Assembly (NCBI GenBank): GCA_028622995.1
Contig: JAJQJQ010000014.1
Location: forward strand, 1,054,001-1,118,000
From: Panagrolaimus kolymaensis
Lineage: Eukaryota; Nematoda; Chromadorea; Rhabditida; Panagrolaimidae
Length of the DNA stretch: 64,000 nucleotides
Direction of reading: 5' to 3'
Shown here: in pieces, positions 53,577 to 64,000 of the stretch
Layout: each line of letters begins with the position of its first letter
Numbering within the stretch: the first letter of the stretch is position 1
Notes under the pieces: model-generated
What the model saw: the letters and a program-made list of their open reading frames with translations, nothing else
Database searches by the model: none
What the model was told of the DNA's origin: nothing
Position numbers and translations under genes: made by a program

Positions 53577-54324
53577 GTTTGATTTGATGATTTGATTTGA
53601 AATCCAAAAAAGAATCAATCAACGATGACCAAAAGAACCGTTCAGCTGCAGCAAAAGATGAAAAACTGATTGAATGAAAAAACTTTGAACTTTTTTTTAG
53701 ATGAAACTTTTTTTGTCGTTGCTCTCTCGCTTTTTTTTTCGTGTCTCCCTTCTTCGTTGCTGGACTCTTTCAGCTACAGTAACCTATGGCGTTGATTTAA
53801 AAAATGAAGGGACTTTGAATTTTTTTTTGATGAAAACTAATTTTTTTGATTGAACAAAGCTTCAAAGATTTGTTTACCTTTTTTTTACAACTACCAAGAT
53901 GAAACTTGCAGCTTTACTACCACTCGTTTAATCAATGATATGCTTTTATGTATGTAGCAAAAACACCTTTAATTAAAAACGTCATTTTAATCTTTCAACG
54001 TTTTTTTACTTTTATACAATGATTTGGGTTTGCAATTAATGTTCATGTAAGCGGAATTATTTTAACGATTACATTGTTATCTTTTTTTTTATTAGAGTAT
54101 CCAAGTACATATTTAAAAAGCTTTAAAACCGGATTTCTAAGAACAAATCTCTTTTGTAAATAATCAAACAACTTTTTCATCATTGGTGCCATTGTTGTTA
54201 TAACTTGATTCTGCTGCTGCCATTTTTATTTTTTGTTAACGATAATTTGGAATATGTTTGAAGTTTGTTAAAACAAACACAAAGAATGGAGTTAATAGTA
54301 AAATCTAAATCTCTCAAAGTTTTA
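53577..54324. other. Intergenic
   Basis: Promoter side of the Cys-rich gene and 3' side of the receptor gene. A+T-rich, nothing else seen. Confidence 0.45.
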
Positions 54325-56002
54325 TCATTTTTTAAAGGCAAATATTAAAAAACAACTAACCAACGTTAATATAATGCTTGAAGCTTTGATGGGTGTAAAC
54401 GATTTAGATGCATAATCAGTGGATTGAATTCTATTAGATATATTTTGAGCTATTTCTCGAATGGATGAATCATTTTTTGAAGAATCCCAAATATTTCGAT
54501 CCAACCAAATCATTTCAGTTGTTTCACGCATCTAAAACAAATTTAGTGATGCTGAACGAAGCCCATGAAACAATAACCTTACCAAAGACCTCAAAGTGGA
54601 TGGACGCTTTAATGATAAAACTAACATTAAAATGGATTGAAAATACCATAAAACAAATAAAGCAGTTTGAATAAATTTAAAGGAATCTCTAAAAGCTTGA
54701 ATACCAAAGAGAGCAATGATATGCATATAAATTCCACAAATTAAAGTGCTATCAAGTAAAAAGGCTGCTTTGTTGTTAATGAAACTTGCAGCATTTAAAA
54801 GATCGATGAGTTGATTTTCAATGTCTTTCATGGTGGAATAATTCTGCAAAAAATAAGAAAGTTAAAAGCTTGGGTGAAAAATAATGGTCAAAAAAATTTT
54901 TTTAGCGAAAATTTTCAATAAACTTTTTTGATTGATTTTGAATTAAATGAAAACAACCAACCTTGATTCCTCCATTTTCAAGTTGCTTTTTTAAACTTTT
55001 ATTAAATTTTTCATATTCTCTACAAACAGCTCGATTGGCCATTAAATAAATTACTAAAGCACATGAACTCAAAAATGAACCCCAAATATCAAGGGTGGCA
55101 TCAATAAAATATAAAGTTTTTCCATTTTCACTTCCACCAAACATTGATTCTCTAAAAACGAATATCTTTTTAGGCTTCAAACTTTTTCTTTGGTTAATTT
55201 CAACGAATTACTGTACCTGAAAGTTTCTGTTTCATTTTTAGGTACACGAGGGAAATGATTATCTAATTCCGTTAAATCATGATTAAACATAATATAATTT
55301 TCAATTACAGCAAAAATTGCTGAACCCATAAATAAACCAAAAATAACGAGTTGAAGAAGAAATTCATAAATCGAAGCTTTTTTTATCTACAAAAAATAAA
55401 ATAAAACCTACAAAACAGAATTTTTTAGACTTAAAAAGCTTACATTTTGAGACGAAGAGGCTTGTCTCAATTTTTCTACAGTAATATGAAAATATTTAGT
55501 CCATTTAAAATTTCCAATTGCCATCACGCTGATATAAGTATGCAAAGTGGCAAAAAATAATAAAGACGTATAGGCAAAGTTGGTGGATAATGTCTGCAAA
55601 AAAATGATCGTTTGCTATTTTTCTTTCTTTGGTCACTTTTTTTTAAATGAGAACATTTTATTTTTGTAAACTTACGATAGAAGAAAACATTTCAACAAAT
55701 AAATAAACTTTTCTTATAAAATAAATGAGCATTAAAATGATTGTTGGAAACCAAGTTAAAATATTTAATAGTTTTGAATTTGAAGAAGAAGAAAGATGAA
55801 ATAATTGACCAGATAAAAATGGAAGAAAATAATATGGACCCCAAATATTCCATCTCATTTTTACGTTGCTGGAGTTTTCAACAATTTCTTCTTTTTCTCG
55901 AGATTCCGGAATTGAAACGATTGAAGTTGAAATTTTGGAGTTTTCACTTATTTCTTGAGAAATTGGAAATATTCGTGGATCCTGCGATTTATTTCCACAC
56001 AT
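54325..56002 (-). CDS. Gustatory-receptor-like 7TM protein
   Basis: Six exons (55676-56002, 55444-55593, 55217-55386, 54962-55151, 54583-54843, 54325-54531) give 434 residues, all in phase. A polar N-terminus of about 50 residues precedes seven hydrophobic stretches, starting with WNIWGPYYFLPFL and ending in a C-terminal TM7 (ASSIILTLVSCFLIFAF). A long cytosolic loop sits before TM5 to TM7. The plan, with the C-terminus right after TM7, matches the insect Gr/nematode GUR-LITE-EGL-47 family. Those proteins sense chemicals or light and in insects form cation channels with an inverted topology. The insect TYhhhhhQF tail motif is not seen. Family by layout rather than by a strong motif. Confidence 0.72.
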
Positions 56003-56743
56003 TTTTTTGGATTTTAGAAATGCCTTTTAAAAAAGGAATCAAAAATAAGAGAGGGAATTCAGAATATAAATAATTTTTGGAATCTTTTATACCTCCAAAA
56101 AAAAGTATTAAGCATTATTTGTTTTATGCGTTCGCAAATTCTTTGATCAAGTACATAGGTTTTTTTTAGTTTGCTCATCTTTTTTTTTGTTTTGTTGCAA
56201 AAACATTAAAACTCATAAACAAAGAAAAAAGAATATAAGCAATCTTTATTTGATTTTCATTGAGTGCAACAGTAAGTAAATCTTGTTGCTACAAATCTGC
56301 TTGTTTTTTTTGTAAGAAAAAAGCAAGTAAAAATCTTATCCTTTCTTTTTTCTTTCACGACCGACGTTCATGCTCACGTAGAGGTAGGTTCTGGATGGAT
56401 ATCTTTCACGTATCTAGTAAGTGCATTGTTTTTGTCAGCAAAAATTTTTTTATTCGTAAATGCTTCATTATGTGAAAGAATTTTGTTTGTTTGTTCTCGA
56501 TCTTTACGAATAAACGTTACAGTTTTTTTTGATGATAATTTCTAGCTTGGTAAAATCGAAATGAAATCAAAGCAGAAAATACAAAACTTTTATTTTTATC
56601 TTTGAGATGCTTTATTCAAAAAACTTTTGTTTTTTTTCTTTAAACAAAATTTATTATTTGCCAATTAAAAATAATTATATTAAAACGCATATTTAAAAAA
56701 AATTAAAGCATGTTTCCAAAAAGTCATTTTTTATTATTAACTA
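56003..56743. other. Intergenic between receptor and phosphatase genes
   Basis: A+T-rich; frames 56260-56475 and the tail of 55741-56073 are not supported. Confidence 0.45.
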
Positions 56744-58907
56744 TCAAACAGCTTCCTTGATGTTAGTAATATTATTGCTATGGTTGTTGTGGCTCCCATC
56801 ATTATTGTTAATGAAAAGTTCACATTGCTGAAAAGTCAAAAATTTTTCAATCATCAAAGTTTTTTTAAACAATACAAAAAAAAAGCAAAAAACATGCCGA
56901 GATAATGTACAAGCAGAAGAAGACGAAGAAGAATAAGCCAACGACAAAACATTTTCACTTTCACCACCACCAACAAAACCAAACCCTTCAACTTTAACAA
57001 AACAAACCTTTAAAACTTCTTTAAGAGAAAATAATGAACGATTTTTGTATAAATCATAAAATTGTTGTGCGGGACATTCTATTCCACAATTTGGAATGGT
57101 TTTAAGGACCACTTTATTAAGTCGACGGTAAAGTATCTGAAATCAAAATTGACTCTCATTTTAAATTAAAACATTTATGATTAAGATTGGATTAATTGGA
57201 AGAAAGAAAGTTATGCTAGCTAGCTTACTTCAAGTTCAAAAGTTCCATTATCATTTTCAAAAATTTCCATTATTATTGCTCCTGCATATGGGACTTGATT
57301 ATTGTCTGCTATTTTCAGAGAATAAAGTAAAGAAAGGAGTGTTCCATCGTGCTAAAAAAAATTTATGAAGCAAAGTAATTTTAAAGCCTAAAAACTATAA
57401 AACTATGAAATTTTATAAAAAAATAAAAAATTCTAAAGTAAACAGCGAAGAGAAAAAGCCAAAAATTTAATTCTCTGAGACTAAACATTTTTTAAATTTC
57501 TTTTGTAAATAAGTTTATTGGTAAAAAAAACCTATTATTTACCGCGGAATAAAGCATCATTTTTGATGGATTTTTTTGTTTATTTTCCATTACATTTTTT
57601 ACACGATTGACCCAATCACCAAGTAAAAAACCTCCACGAAGTTTATGCAATTTTTCTTCCTCGAATTCACTCAATCGTCGAGTTCGATCTATTTCTGTTA
57701 CAATTTCAATGGTGGTTTTATTTTGATATTGAGGCCAAATTTTATTTATCCATTCAGGTTGAACCAAACCATGGTAAATCTAAAAATTTTTTGGAATAAA
57801 TAATTTTCGTTTTGAGGAACAATTATCAAACAAAAAAATTAGAAAATTTTTTACTTCTTTTTGAACATTAGAAATTTTTCCTGCTTGTTTTACAGTCATT
57901 CCATCACCAAATCCAGTGACATTGGATAAAAATGCAAAAAGTTCCGAATAATTTTCAGCAATTTTTTCAAGTTTCTTGGAAGTGTTGGTGTCATAATGTT
58001 TGTCATATTCGGGGCAATCAGTGCTGGTTGGTTTGAGGAGCTAAAATTTTTTTTAATAATCCTATTTTGTAGTTTCTTACTTTGAAAAAAAATTGATAGT
58101 TGCAAAAGTTTCTTATGCAAATTTTTTTATATTTTCTAGAAAATTTAGTCATAGCGCCTAAATTTTTTTGTTCTAACACAAAGTTTTCTATTATCGAAAA
58201 AATATTATAGTTTTATAATTCTCTTTTGTGTACTTACAAAATCATCTTTAGCTTTGCCGGTGCTATGAATGGGAATGGGAAGTTGTTTTTTATGAATTCC
58301 ACCATTTTCATCATTGTTGTTGCTGCTGCTGCATAAATTTAATTGATACATTCCATCAATAAATGCTTGAGCTGAATTTAATGCTCGATCCGAATCTGAT
58401 GATTGAATATAAATCTAAAATACATTTTTTTTTTAAACATTTATGAATCGAGAAAAGTATTTGGCGTTCGCTTACTTCATCGGGATGATAATTTTCACTT
58501 ATAAATTTTCCAATATATCGTTCTCTAAAAAATTTTCCAAGGTCTTCCATTTGAGTTACGCCTAACTGAAAAAGAAATTTTTAAAGACAATCAATAATAT
58601 TTTCTTAGAGCATAGAATTTCACAGAGATTTCTTTTATATTCAATTTTTTAAGTAAAGTTTTGAAATTGCTTAAAAAAATATTTTCATTGCAAAAATTTT
58701 TTTTTAAAAACTTACTTCAGTTAATTGTGACCATCCTCTTGGCCAATAACTAACATTATAAGGATCATTGGGATATGGCAATTTTGTAGGTGATCGATCT
58801 CCATGCCTCCAAATAGCTTGAACAAATTTAAGTTCACGTAATTCAACCAAATTAATAAAATTATTAAATATTAAAACAAAAAAAAATATAATAATAAAAT
58901 TTTTCAT
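56744..58907 (-). CDS. Histidine acid phosphatase, secreted
   Basis: Eight exons (58716-58907, 58476-58565, 58238-58414, 57855-58040, 57543-57779, 57229-57351, 57008-57136, 56744-56827) give 405 residues in phase. A hydrophobic signal peptide leads to the catalytic RHGDRSP (His35), SSDSDRALNSAQAF, and the second active-site pair HDGTL (His295-Asp296). These are the phosphohistidine nucleophile and proton donor of branch-2 histidine phosphatases, which cleave phosphate monoesters in acid compartments. C. elegans has many (pho and acp genes) in gut and other tissues. A Ser/Asn insert follows residue 120, and the tail is Asn-rich. The last intron shows several possible donors; I chose the one before the Gly/Ser-rich stretch. 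Confidence 0.92.
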
Positions 58908-59613
58908 TCCTTTTTTTTAATTCGAAGTAACACAAAAAAATAATAATTCAACGATGACGAATCCTTCTTTTTTTTGTTCGACGAATGAAAAATCAAAAAA
59001 AAATGAAAAGGAAAAAATAAAGCAGCCTTTCTCTGTCTCTTTTTTAAACTCCCTTTTTCGGAAGTCATGGTCAGTGTCATTTATTATATTTCATGGTTTA
59101 CGTACGAGTCTTTCAAGCGTTATGAAACCATATACATAAAAAATGAGGGATCAAAAGTTAGTCATTTTTGTCAGTTTTGTGAGTGACATATGTAACTCTT
59201 CTTTTGCAGCAAAAAAAGAAAAAATCGTAAAAAATGAAAAATTGCAAGTTTTTTTTGTGAAACTTTTAAAACCCTTTTCAAGATTGATGATGCTGAGATT
59301 ATAAATTTTTTGAAAAGACAAAATGGTTTAAAAATATATGACACTTTTTGATGGGTTTTTTTAAACCCAAAAATAGTCGAGTTTTGATTTATGGTTTAGA
59401 AAAAGAGATTCTTGCAAAGATTAAACAGCATTTTACTAAAAAAAAGGGAAAATCTTTTTCTGCAAGTTTAACCACAAAAAGAAGAGAGAAAAGATTTTTA
59501 TTAGTTTTTTTAAAGTTTTTTTTCTTCGATAAACTCAACCTTTTAAGTTTTATAAAATTTATTTCACAGTTTTTTAAAGTTCAAGTAAAACAAGAAAAAG
59601 TTTATTCAAAAAA
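58908..59613. other. Intergenic
   Basis: Promoter side of the phosphatase and 3' side of the three-finger gene. The plus frame at 59348-59728 overlaps the antisense exon of the next gene and is rejected. Confidence 0.5.
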
Positions 59614-60784
59614 TCAAAGAACAAATTTAAAAATAATAAAGCATAAAATTATCGATGACACAAAATTCATTTTTACATTGCGTCTGCTACCTTCATTCAT
59701 TAAAAATGGATTGGTTCCATTAAACTAAAATGTTTTAATGAAAAATTATTATTTGTTTAAATCGACCTTTGGAAACTTACGTAAGGTGTATTACACATAG
59801 GTGATTCACAACATTCATAAACACTTTGAACAAGAGTTGTATTGAAGTCATGGAGGCCAGGAGATTTGCAAGTGACTTCAACTTTAGAAGCATAGGTTTC
59901 ATTTGTCAAAGCTTGAACAATTTTTTTGAGATTATTTGGTGTATAATTTATTATTGCTGTCAATGATCGATCTAAAAAATTAAACATATTTTTTGCAGAA
60001 ATTAATATTATTTTTAATTTTTTTTATTTTCCGTAAAAGCGATCAAAGAAAGACAGGGAGATAGACTTTTTATTTTTTGTTTTGAATTACAATCTCATTT
60101 TCGAATAACCTTTTATTATTTTTTTTAAAAAGCAAAAGCTTCGATTCATTTTTTCTCTTTTTTTTAAACTAAAAAATGGCGGTTTTTGAATTTTTAAATA
60201 TATTTTTCTTTAAACTTTGGTTTCTAAATATTAAAAAAAATTGTTGAAATATTAATTTTGTTGAAACTTAAAGTAACAGAAATTCAAAAACAATAAATGG
60301 ATTAATCATCATTCTAAAGTTAGATATATAAAACTTAGTGTCTTTTTTTGATACTGAAACGTCGCGCAAAAAAAGAATCAGATCGAGAAAAAAAACTAGT
60401 AAAGATATTATATTGTAAGTTTCTCATTTATAAACAAGATTTAAGTTAAATGATGAAAATGTTTAAAGAAATTGAACATTCGAATTTTTTCTTAAATATC
60501 TTTAATTAATTCTTACCTTTATCCAATACAAATCTAAACCTAACACAAACACAAAATTTTCCATCATTATTAGTCGCATCTTTTTTGTTACATTCTTTTT
60601 TCAAAGCGGTCATGGACTTTGAAAACGATGATGTTGATGACGATGACGATGCAGGAGCTGTGGTACCATTGGAATATTCCAAATATGCAGATGATTCGAA
60701 TGAGCAATCCCGCGATAAACCATATTTTGGTAAAAGTATTAAAATAATTAAAACCAAAACTACAAAAAATATAAGCAGCCTCAT
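59614..60784 (-). CDS. GPI-anchored three-finger (Ly6/uPAR or activin-receptor-like) protein
   Basis: Exons 60517-60784, 59781-59971 and 59614-59724 give 189 residues. A signal peptide (LLIFFVVLVLIILILLPKYG) is followed by a Cys-rich body ending in YECCESPMCN, the CC-x-x-x-x-C-N close of the three-finger fold. The last exon supplies an NGT glycosylation site and a terminal hydrophobic tail (FVSSIILCFIIFKFVL), typical of a GPI-anchor signal. Reading on past exon 2 instead would end after six residues and lose the tail, so the third exon is preferred. It should sit on the outer cell surface. Such nematode proteins are numerous and little studied; some tune receptors or channels. Confidence 0.75.
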
Positions 60785-61690
60785 TTTTTGTGTTTATTTT
60801 TTCAATCAAAAATAAAAAACAAAATATGAATCAACGGAAATAAGAAAAAAATTTTTTGTGTGCAATTCATACTTTTTTAAAACAGAAAAAAGCAAAAGGT
60901 ATCATTATAAAAGTGTCATAATCGATTGATAAAAAAAGTGTGGAAATAAAAATGGAAACAAAAGTGTATCGATTTATTGCTTTGTGAATTTAGTTTCAAA
61001 CTTTAAGGAAAAAAATACTGATATGCCAATACTTTGTATTAAGCACTTTGTTATTATCAATAATAAATTTAAATAACAAAAGAGAAGGTAAAGTGTTAAA
61101 AATATTGAAAGCAAGCGTCTCACACATAATCATCACTCAAAAAACAATATGCATTATTTATAAACTATAGTGAAATTACAGCATTTTTATTTTGCGTTTA
61201 TAATCTTTCTTTTTTTATGAAAAATATTTTTAGAATTTTTCTAAATTTGCAACAACAAAAAAAGGATACGTTACATTTTAAAAATTTTTTATACTTTTGA
61301 TTTTTTTGAATATTTGAAAATCTCTTTTTTTATATTTTGTTTTATTTTAAACGAAGAAAAAATGAGGGCATCTTTTTAGAAAAAAATAAATGTGACTCAA
61401 GAAAGTTCTGTTTGAATAATCTTTGTTATTTTTTTAAAATACATACCTTATTTTATGTTAACATATAATGCGTTTATTAATGCCATTAATTTATTTCCGA
61501 ATGATTAACGAAACCAAAAAAGTTTTATATTTTAATAATTTGAGAGACCAGACAAATGAATTAAAAAGTTTTTAAAAATCTTCTTATTTTTTTCAATTTA
61601 AAATTTTTAAGGTTTTAAAAAAAATATATTCTTTCCCTATTTTTGACGAGCATTGTTTTTTCATTGTTTATAATCGAATTTTTCTTTAAA
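60785..61690. other. Intergenic
   Basis: A+T-rich upstream region of the three-finger gene. No gene seen. Confidence 0.5.
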
Positions 61691-61908
61691 TCGAGACAAA
61701 TCAAAACCTGGCGGAACTAAAAAAACTTATCTATGGTTAACAGAGGCTGAAAATTGGATTTTCGTGGTGAGACATTCTGTAGCTCAATTTCCACCTATAT
61801 GTTATAATCTGAGTTCATATTCGTGATCAACGTAATTTTTAACCCTAGGAACCGATTTTTCAGCCTCTGTTAACCATAGATGAGTTTTTTCAGTTCCGCC
61901 CCTGTCTC
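61691..61908. mobile_element. MITE-like inverted-repeat element
   Basis: Two arms of about 48 bp in inverted orientation (61710-61757 and 61853-61900) agree at all but a few positions; both begin GGCGGAACT and share CTATGGTTAACAGAGGCTG. The match resumes outside as TCGAGACA (61691-61698) and its inverse (61901-61909 region), after a short insertion in the left arm. The loop of about 95 bp has no coding capacity, as in non-autonomous DNA transposons. A clean target duplication was not found. Confidence 0.8.
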
Positions 61909-64000
61909 GAACCAAAAAAATATTCGATTTTATTTGCAATTTTTTGTGGTAAATACATATGTTTGTAAGCAACACCTGATGATCCTTCATTCATTTACGC
62001 ACTTTCTTGCTTTCTCTTTTATTTCTTTTCTTTAGTTTTAAAAGAAGTTATTATTTTTTTATTACCAATATTTTTGATAAGCATAGAAAAGCATAGAAAA
62101 AAAAGATAGTTATAATGACAATGAAAATAAGACACCTAACCTAACGACTTACGACCACGCAAAAATAATTTTGAAATTTCTTAAATTCCATTGAGCAGAA
62201 AAAAAAAATTTTATGGAAAAAAGACTTAAAATTATTTGTGTGCAAAAAAAAACTTTATTTTTATTGAGGTAATAATAATTATGTAATCAAAGTTTTTTAA
62301 TACCTTCAATTACGTCATCATCATCAAAAATGGCCATCCATTTCTTTGAAAAGTTGATTGTTGTTTTTGATTTGATGACTTAATGACGAAGAAAAGAAGA
62401 AAAAAAACAAATCATTAAAAAAAAGAAAAGGTTAAATGAAGATCAAAAAAAATGCGTGATTAAATTCTTGTTGACACGTTGAGTTCCGGAAAAATGGAAA
62501 AATATTTGAGTCGTACGGTAAAGTTCGATTTGAAAAGAAAAATTTTTGAAAATACGAAATTGAAAGAGAATCTAAGTTTTTTAAAATATTTCTTTAATGG
62601 TTTTAGTGAATCAGAAAACTTGTTACTTCTTAAAAAAAATTTGGTTAAAATAAAGCATTTTTTTAATTTTACTAATTTTCTTTCCAATGCTACAAGCATT
62701 CTTGGCAAAATCAAGCAAATTTTATACGTTTTTATTTTATTTTTTATTTCAAAATAATGTTTAAAAAAATACATAGGTGAAACAAATCAATCATTTTCAT
62801 CTTAATTGGCAATATAAAGTCCTCTGTTAGTCAGTCATCAAAAAAAAAATAAAGGATTATGACTAAAATCCTTAAAGCTTAAAAACATGCATAAGTAAGC
62901 GGAGGAAAGAAAAAAATATACCATCAATAAAAAAAATTTTGGAAAAAGCACACGTCATTTCTTTTTTTAAAAGTAAACTATAGTTAAATCTTTCAAGTCC
63001 AGCAAAATATACAGTATGCATAATTATAATTTTTTATTATTTTTAGTTTTGTTCTTTTCTTTACTTTTTTTTTCTTTGATTCTTGAACTAAAAAAGGATT
63101 TATTAATTATTCATGCAAATAAAAGGAAATATGTAACAACACACACAAACAAAATTTTTTTTAGTGATAATTATCACAGATTTTTTTCTTCTTTTTTTAT
63201 TTATGTACATAGGCATTCGCATTCTTTATTTGTAAACAAAAAACTCGAAAAACTATCATTGCTATTTGCAAGTTTGCTAAATAATGAATGCTTGCTTCTT
63301 TCTTGAGATGAAGGAGTGTACTGCCATTTAATTTTTCTATCTAAATTTTTTTTAAAAGCTGCAAGCTATAAATGGAATATTTTGAATCGCTACTTTCCCA
63401 AACGTTTTTTTTACTTCCGATTTAATTTTGACTCTTCCAACATTTTTCTTTTAAACTTCCGGTATTCACACATTTTTCAATGTCAATCAAAAAAAGTGTG
63501 TGTTGTTAAAGAAAAAATAAAATAACGCTTTTCTTCTCTTTTTTTTCATTATGTTCCAGAAAAAAATAGGAAAATGAGCTTATTTTCTCATTGGCCCTTG
63601 GGAACGAAGGAAATTCAAAGGTGGAAAAACAAGCGAGCAGTAAACCTTATTTTTTTTTTTGACAGCGGCGACGCTCCTTGAGCCCCTTAAAAAACTTTGA
63701 ATTTTATTCTCTTTAAAAAAAGACTCAACTCTGATAAGAATGTTAAAACTTACCTTTCCTTTCCTTCGCCGAGGAGCTAGCTCTCCATAAAAATAAAAGA
63801 GTATTAAAATCAGGGAAGCTTACGTCAAAGAAAGAAAAAAATTTATCGATAAAAGTGACTTAAAAACGCCCCAAATTCTTCATTTTTAACTTTTTTCCTT
63901 ATTGTTTTCCACATTCACAGTTAGTTGACTCCACTCCATTCTTTTATTTTATTTTATTTGAATTTTAGATTCAAATTAAATTTTTTATTTTTCGCATTTT
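61909..64000. other. Gene-free right end
   Basis: A+T-rich. A pair of overlapping frames on opposite strands at 62460-62774 and frames at 63016-63525 are Phe/Lys/Leu-rich with no supporting sites. The last few hundred bases (63560-63850) are less A+T-rich and could approach a gene beyond the window. Confidence 0.45.

Noticed and set aside
59348..59728. 126-codon plus-strand frame
   Set aside because: Lys/Phe-rich, no splice or domain support, and antisense to the last exon of the three-finger gene.
61802..61990. 62-codon minus-strand frame
   Set aside because: Runs through one arm of the inverted-repeat element; no gene signals.
62460..62774. Overlapping open frames on both strands
   Set aside because: Both are low-complexity; no start context, splice partner or recognisable domain.

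Overview
The window is nuclear DNA from a nematode. It is very A+T-rich, and its genes are broken by many short GT-AG introns. It carries nematode-typical families: a transthyretin-like protein, a TTBK-type kinase, a cuticle collagen with a membrane anchor and a furin site, a TWK two-pore potassium channel, a gustatory-receptor-like 7TM protein and secreted Cys-rich proteins. Acceptors are mostly (T)nTAG rather than (T)nCAG. The small F-box-like family and the base composition would fit a Tylenchina (clade IV) species, but that placement is inference. All gene models were assembled by hand from reading frames and splice sites; every multi-exon model called intact keeps phase from start to stop.

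Layout. 0-11.5 kb: 3' end of an unrecognised gene (+), TTBK/CK1-like kinase (+), trypsin-like protease (-), two unrecognised genes (-), then a KDM7/PHF8-type JmjC demethylase (-) with no PHD finger in the exons found. 13-25 kb: a damaged F-box-family relative (-), transthyretin-like protein (+), SLC17-type transporter (+), a tiny 8-cysteine secreted peptide with a CS-alpha-beta-like spacing (+), choline kinase (+), a small secreted protein (+), and a truncated GT25/CERCAM-like protein (-). 25.8-32 kb: a tail-anchored mini-protein (+), a 5.5-kb gene-poor stretch, and a 90-residue DUF4817-like helix-turn-helix protein (+).

32.9-39.1 kb holds three tandem minus-strand copies of one F-box-like gene. 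Two carry two frameshifts each, three of the four in A runs; the third copy is intact. They lie beside the divergent U2AF large-subunit gene, whose RS-rich first exon resembles theirs. 43.6-60.8 kb: cuticle collagen (+), secreted unknown (-), UXT/prefoldin-like protein (+), TWK channel (+) with an orphan exon or small gene behind it, eIF1 (+), secreted Cys-rich protein (-), gustatory-receptor-like protein (-), histidine acid phosphatase (-), and a GPI-anchored three-finger (Ly6-like) protein (-). The last 3 kb is gene-free and contains a clear inverted-repeat element (MITE-like) at about 61.7-61.9 kb.

No operon is proven. Genes mostly stand alone with their own poly(A) signals and alternate strands. 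The core functions present (splicing, translation initiation, phospholipid synthesis, chromatin demethylation) are conserved housekeeping genes. The secreted, receptor and F-box-like genes are the lineage-specific part.
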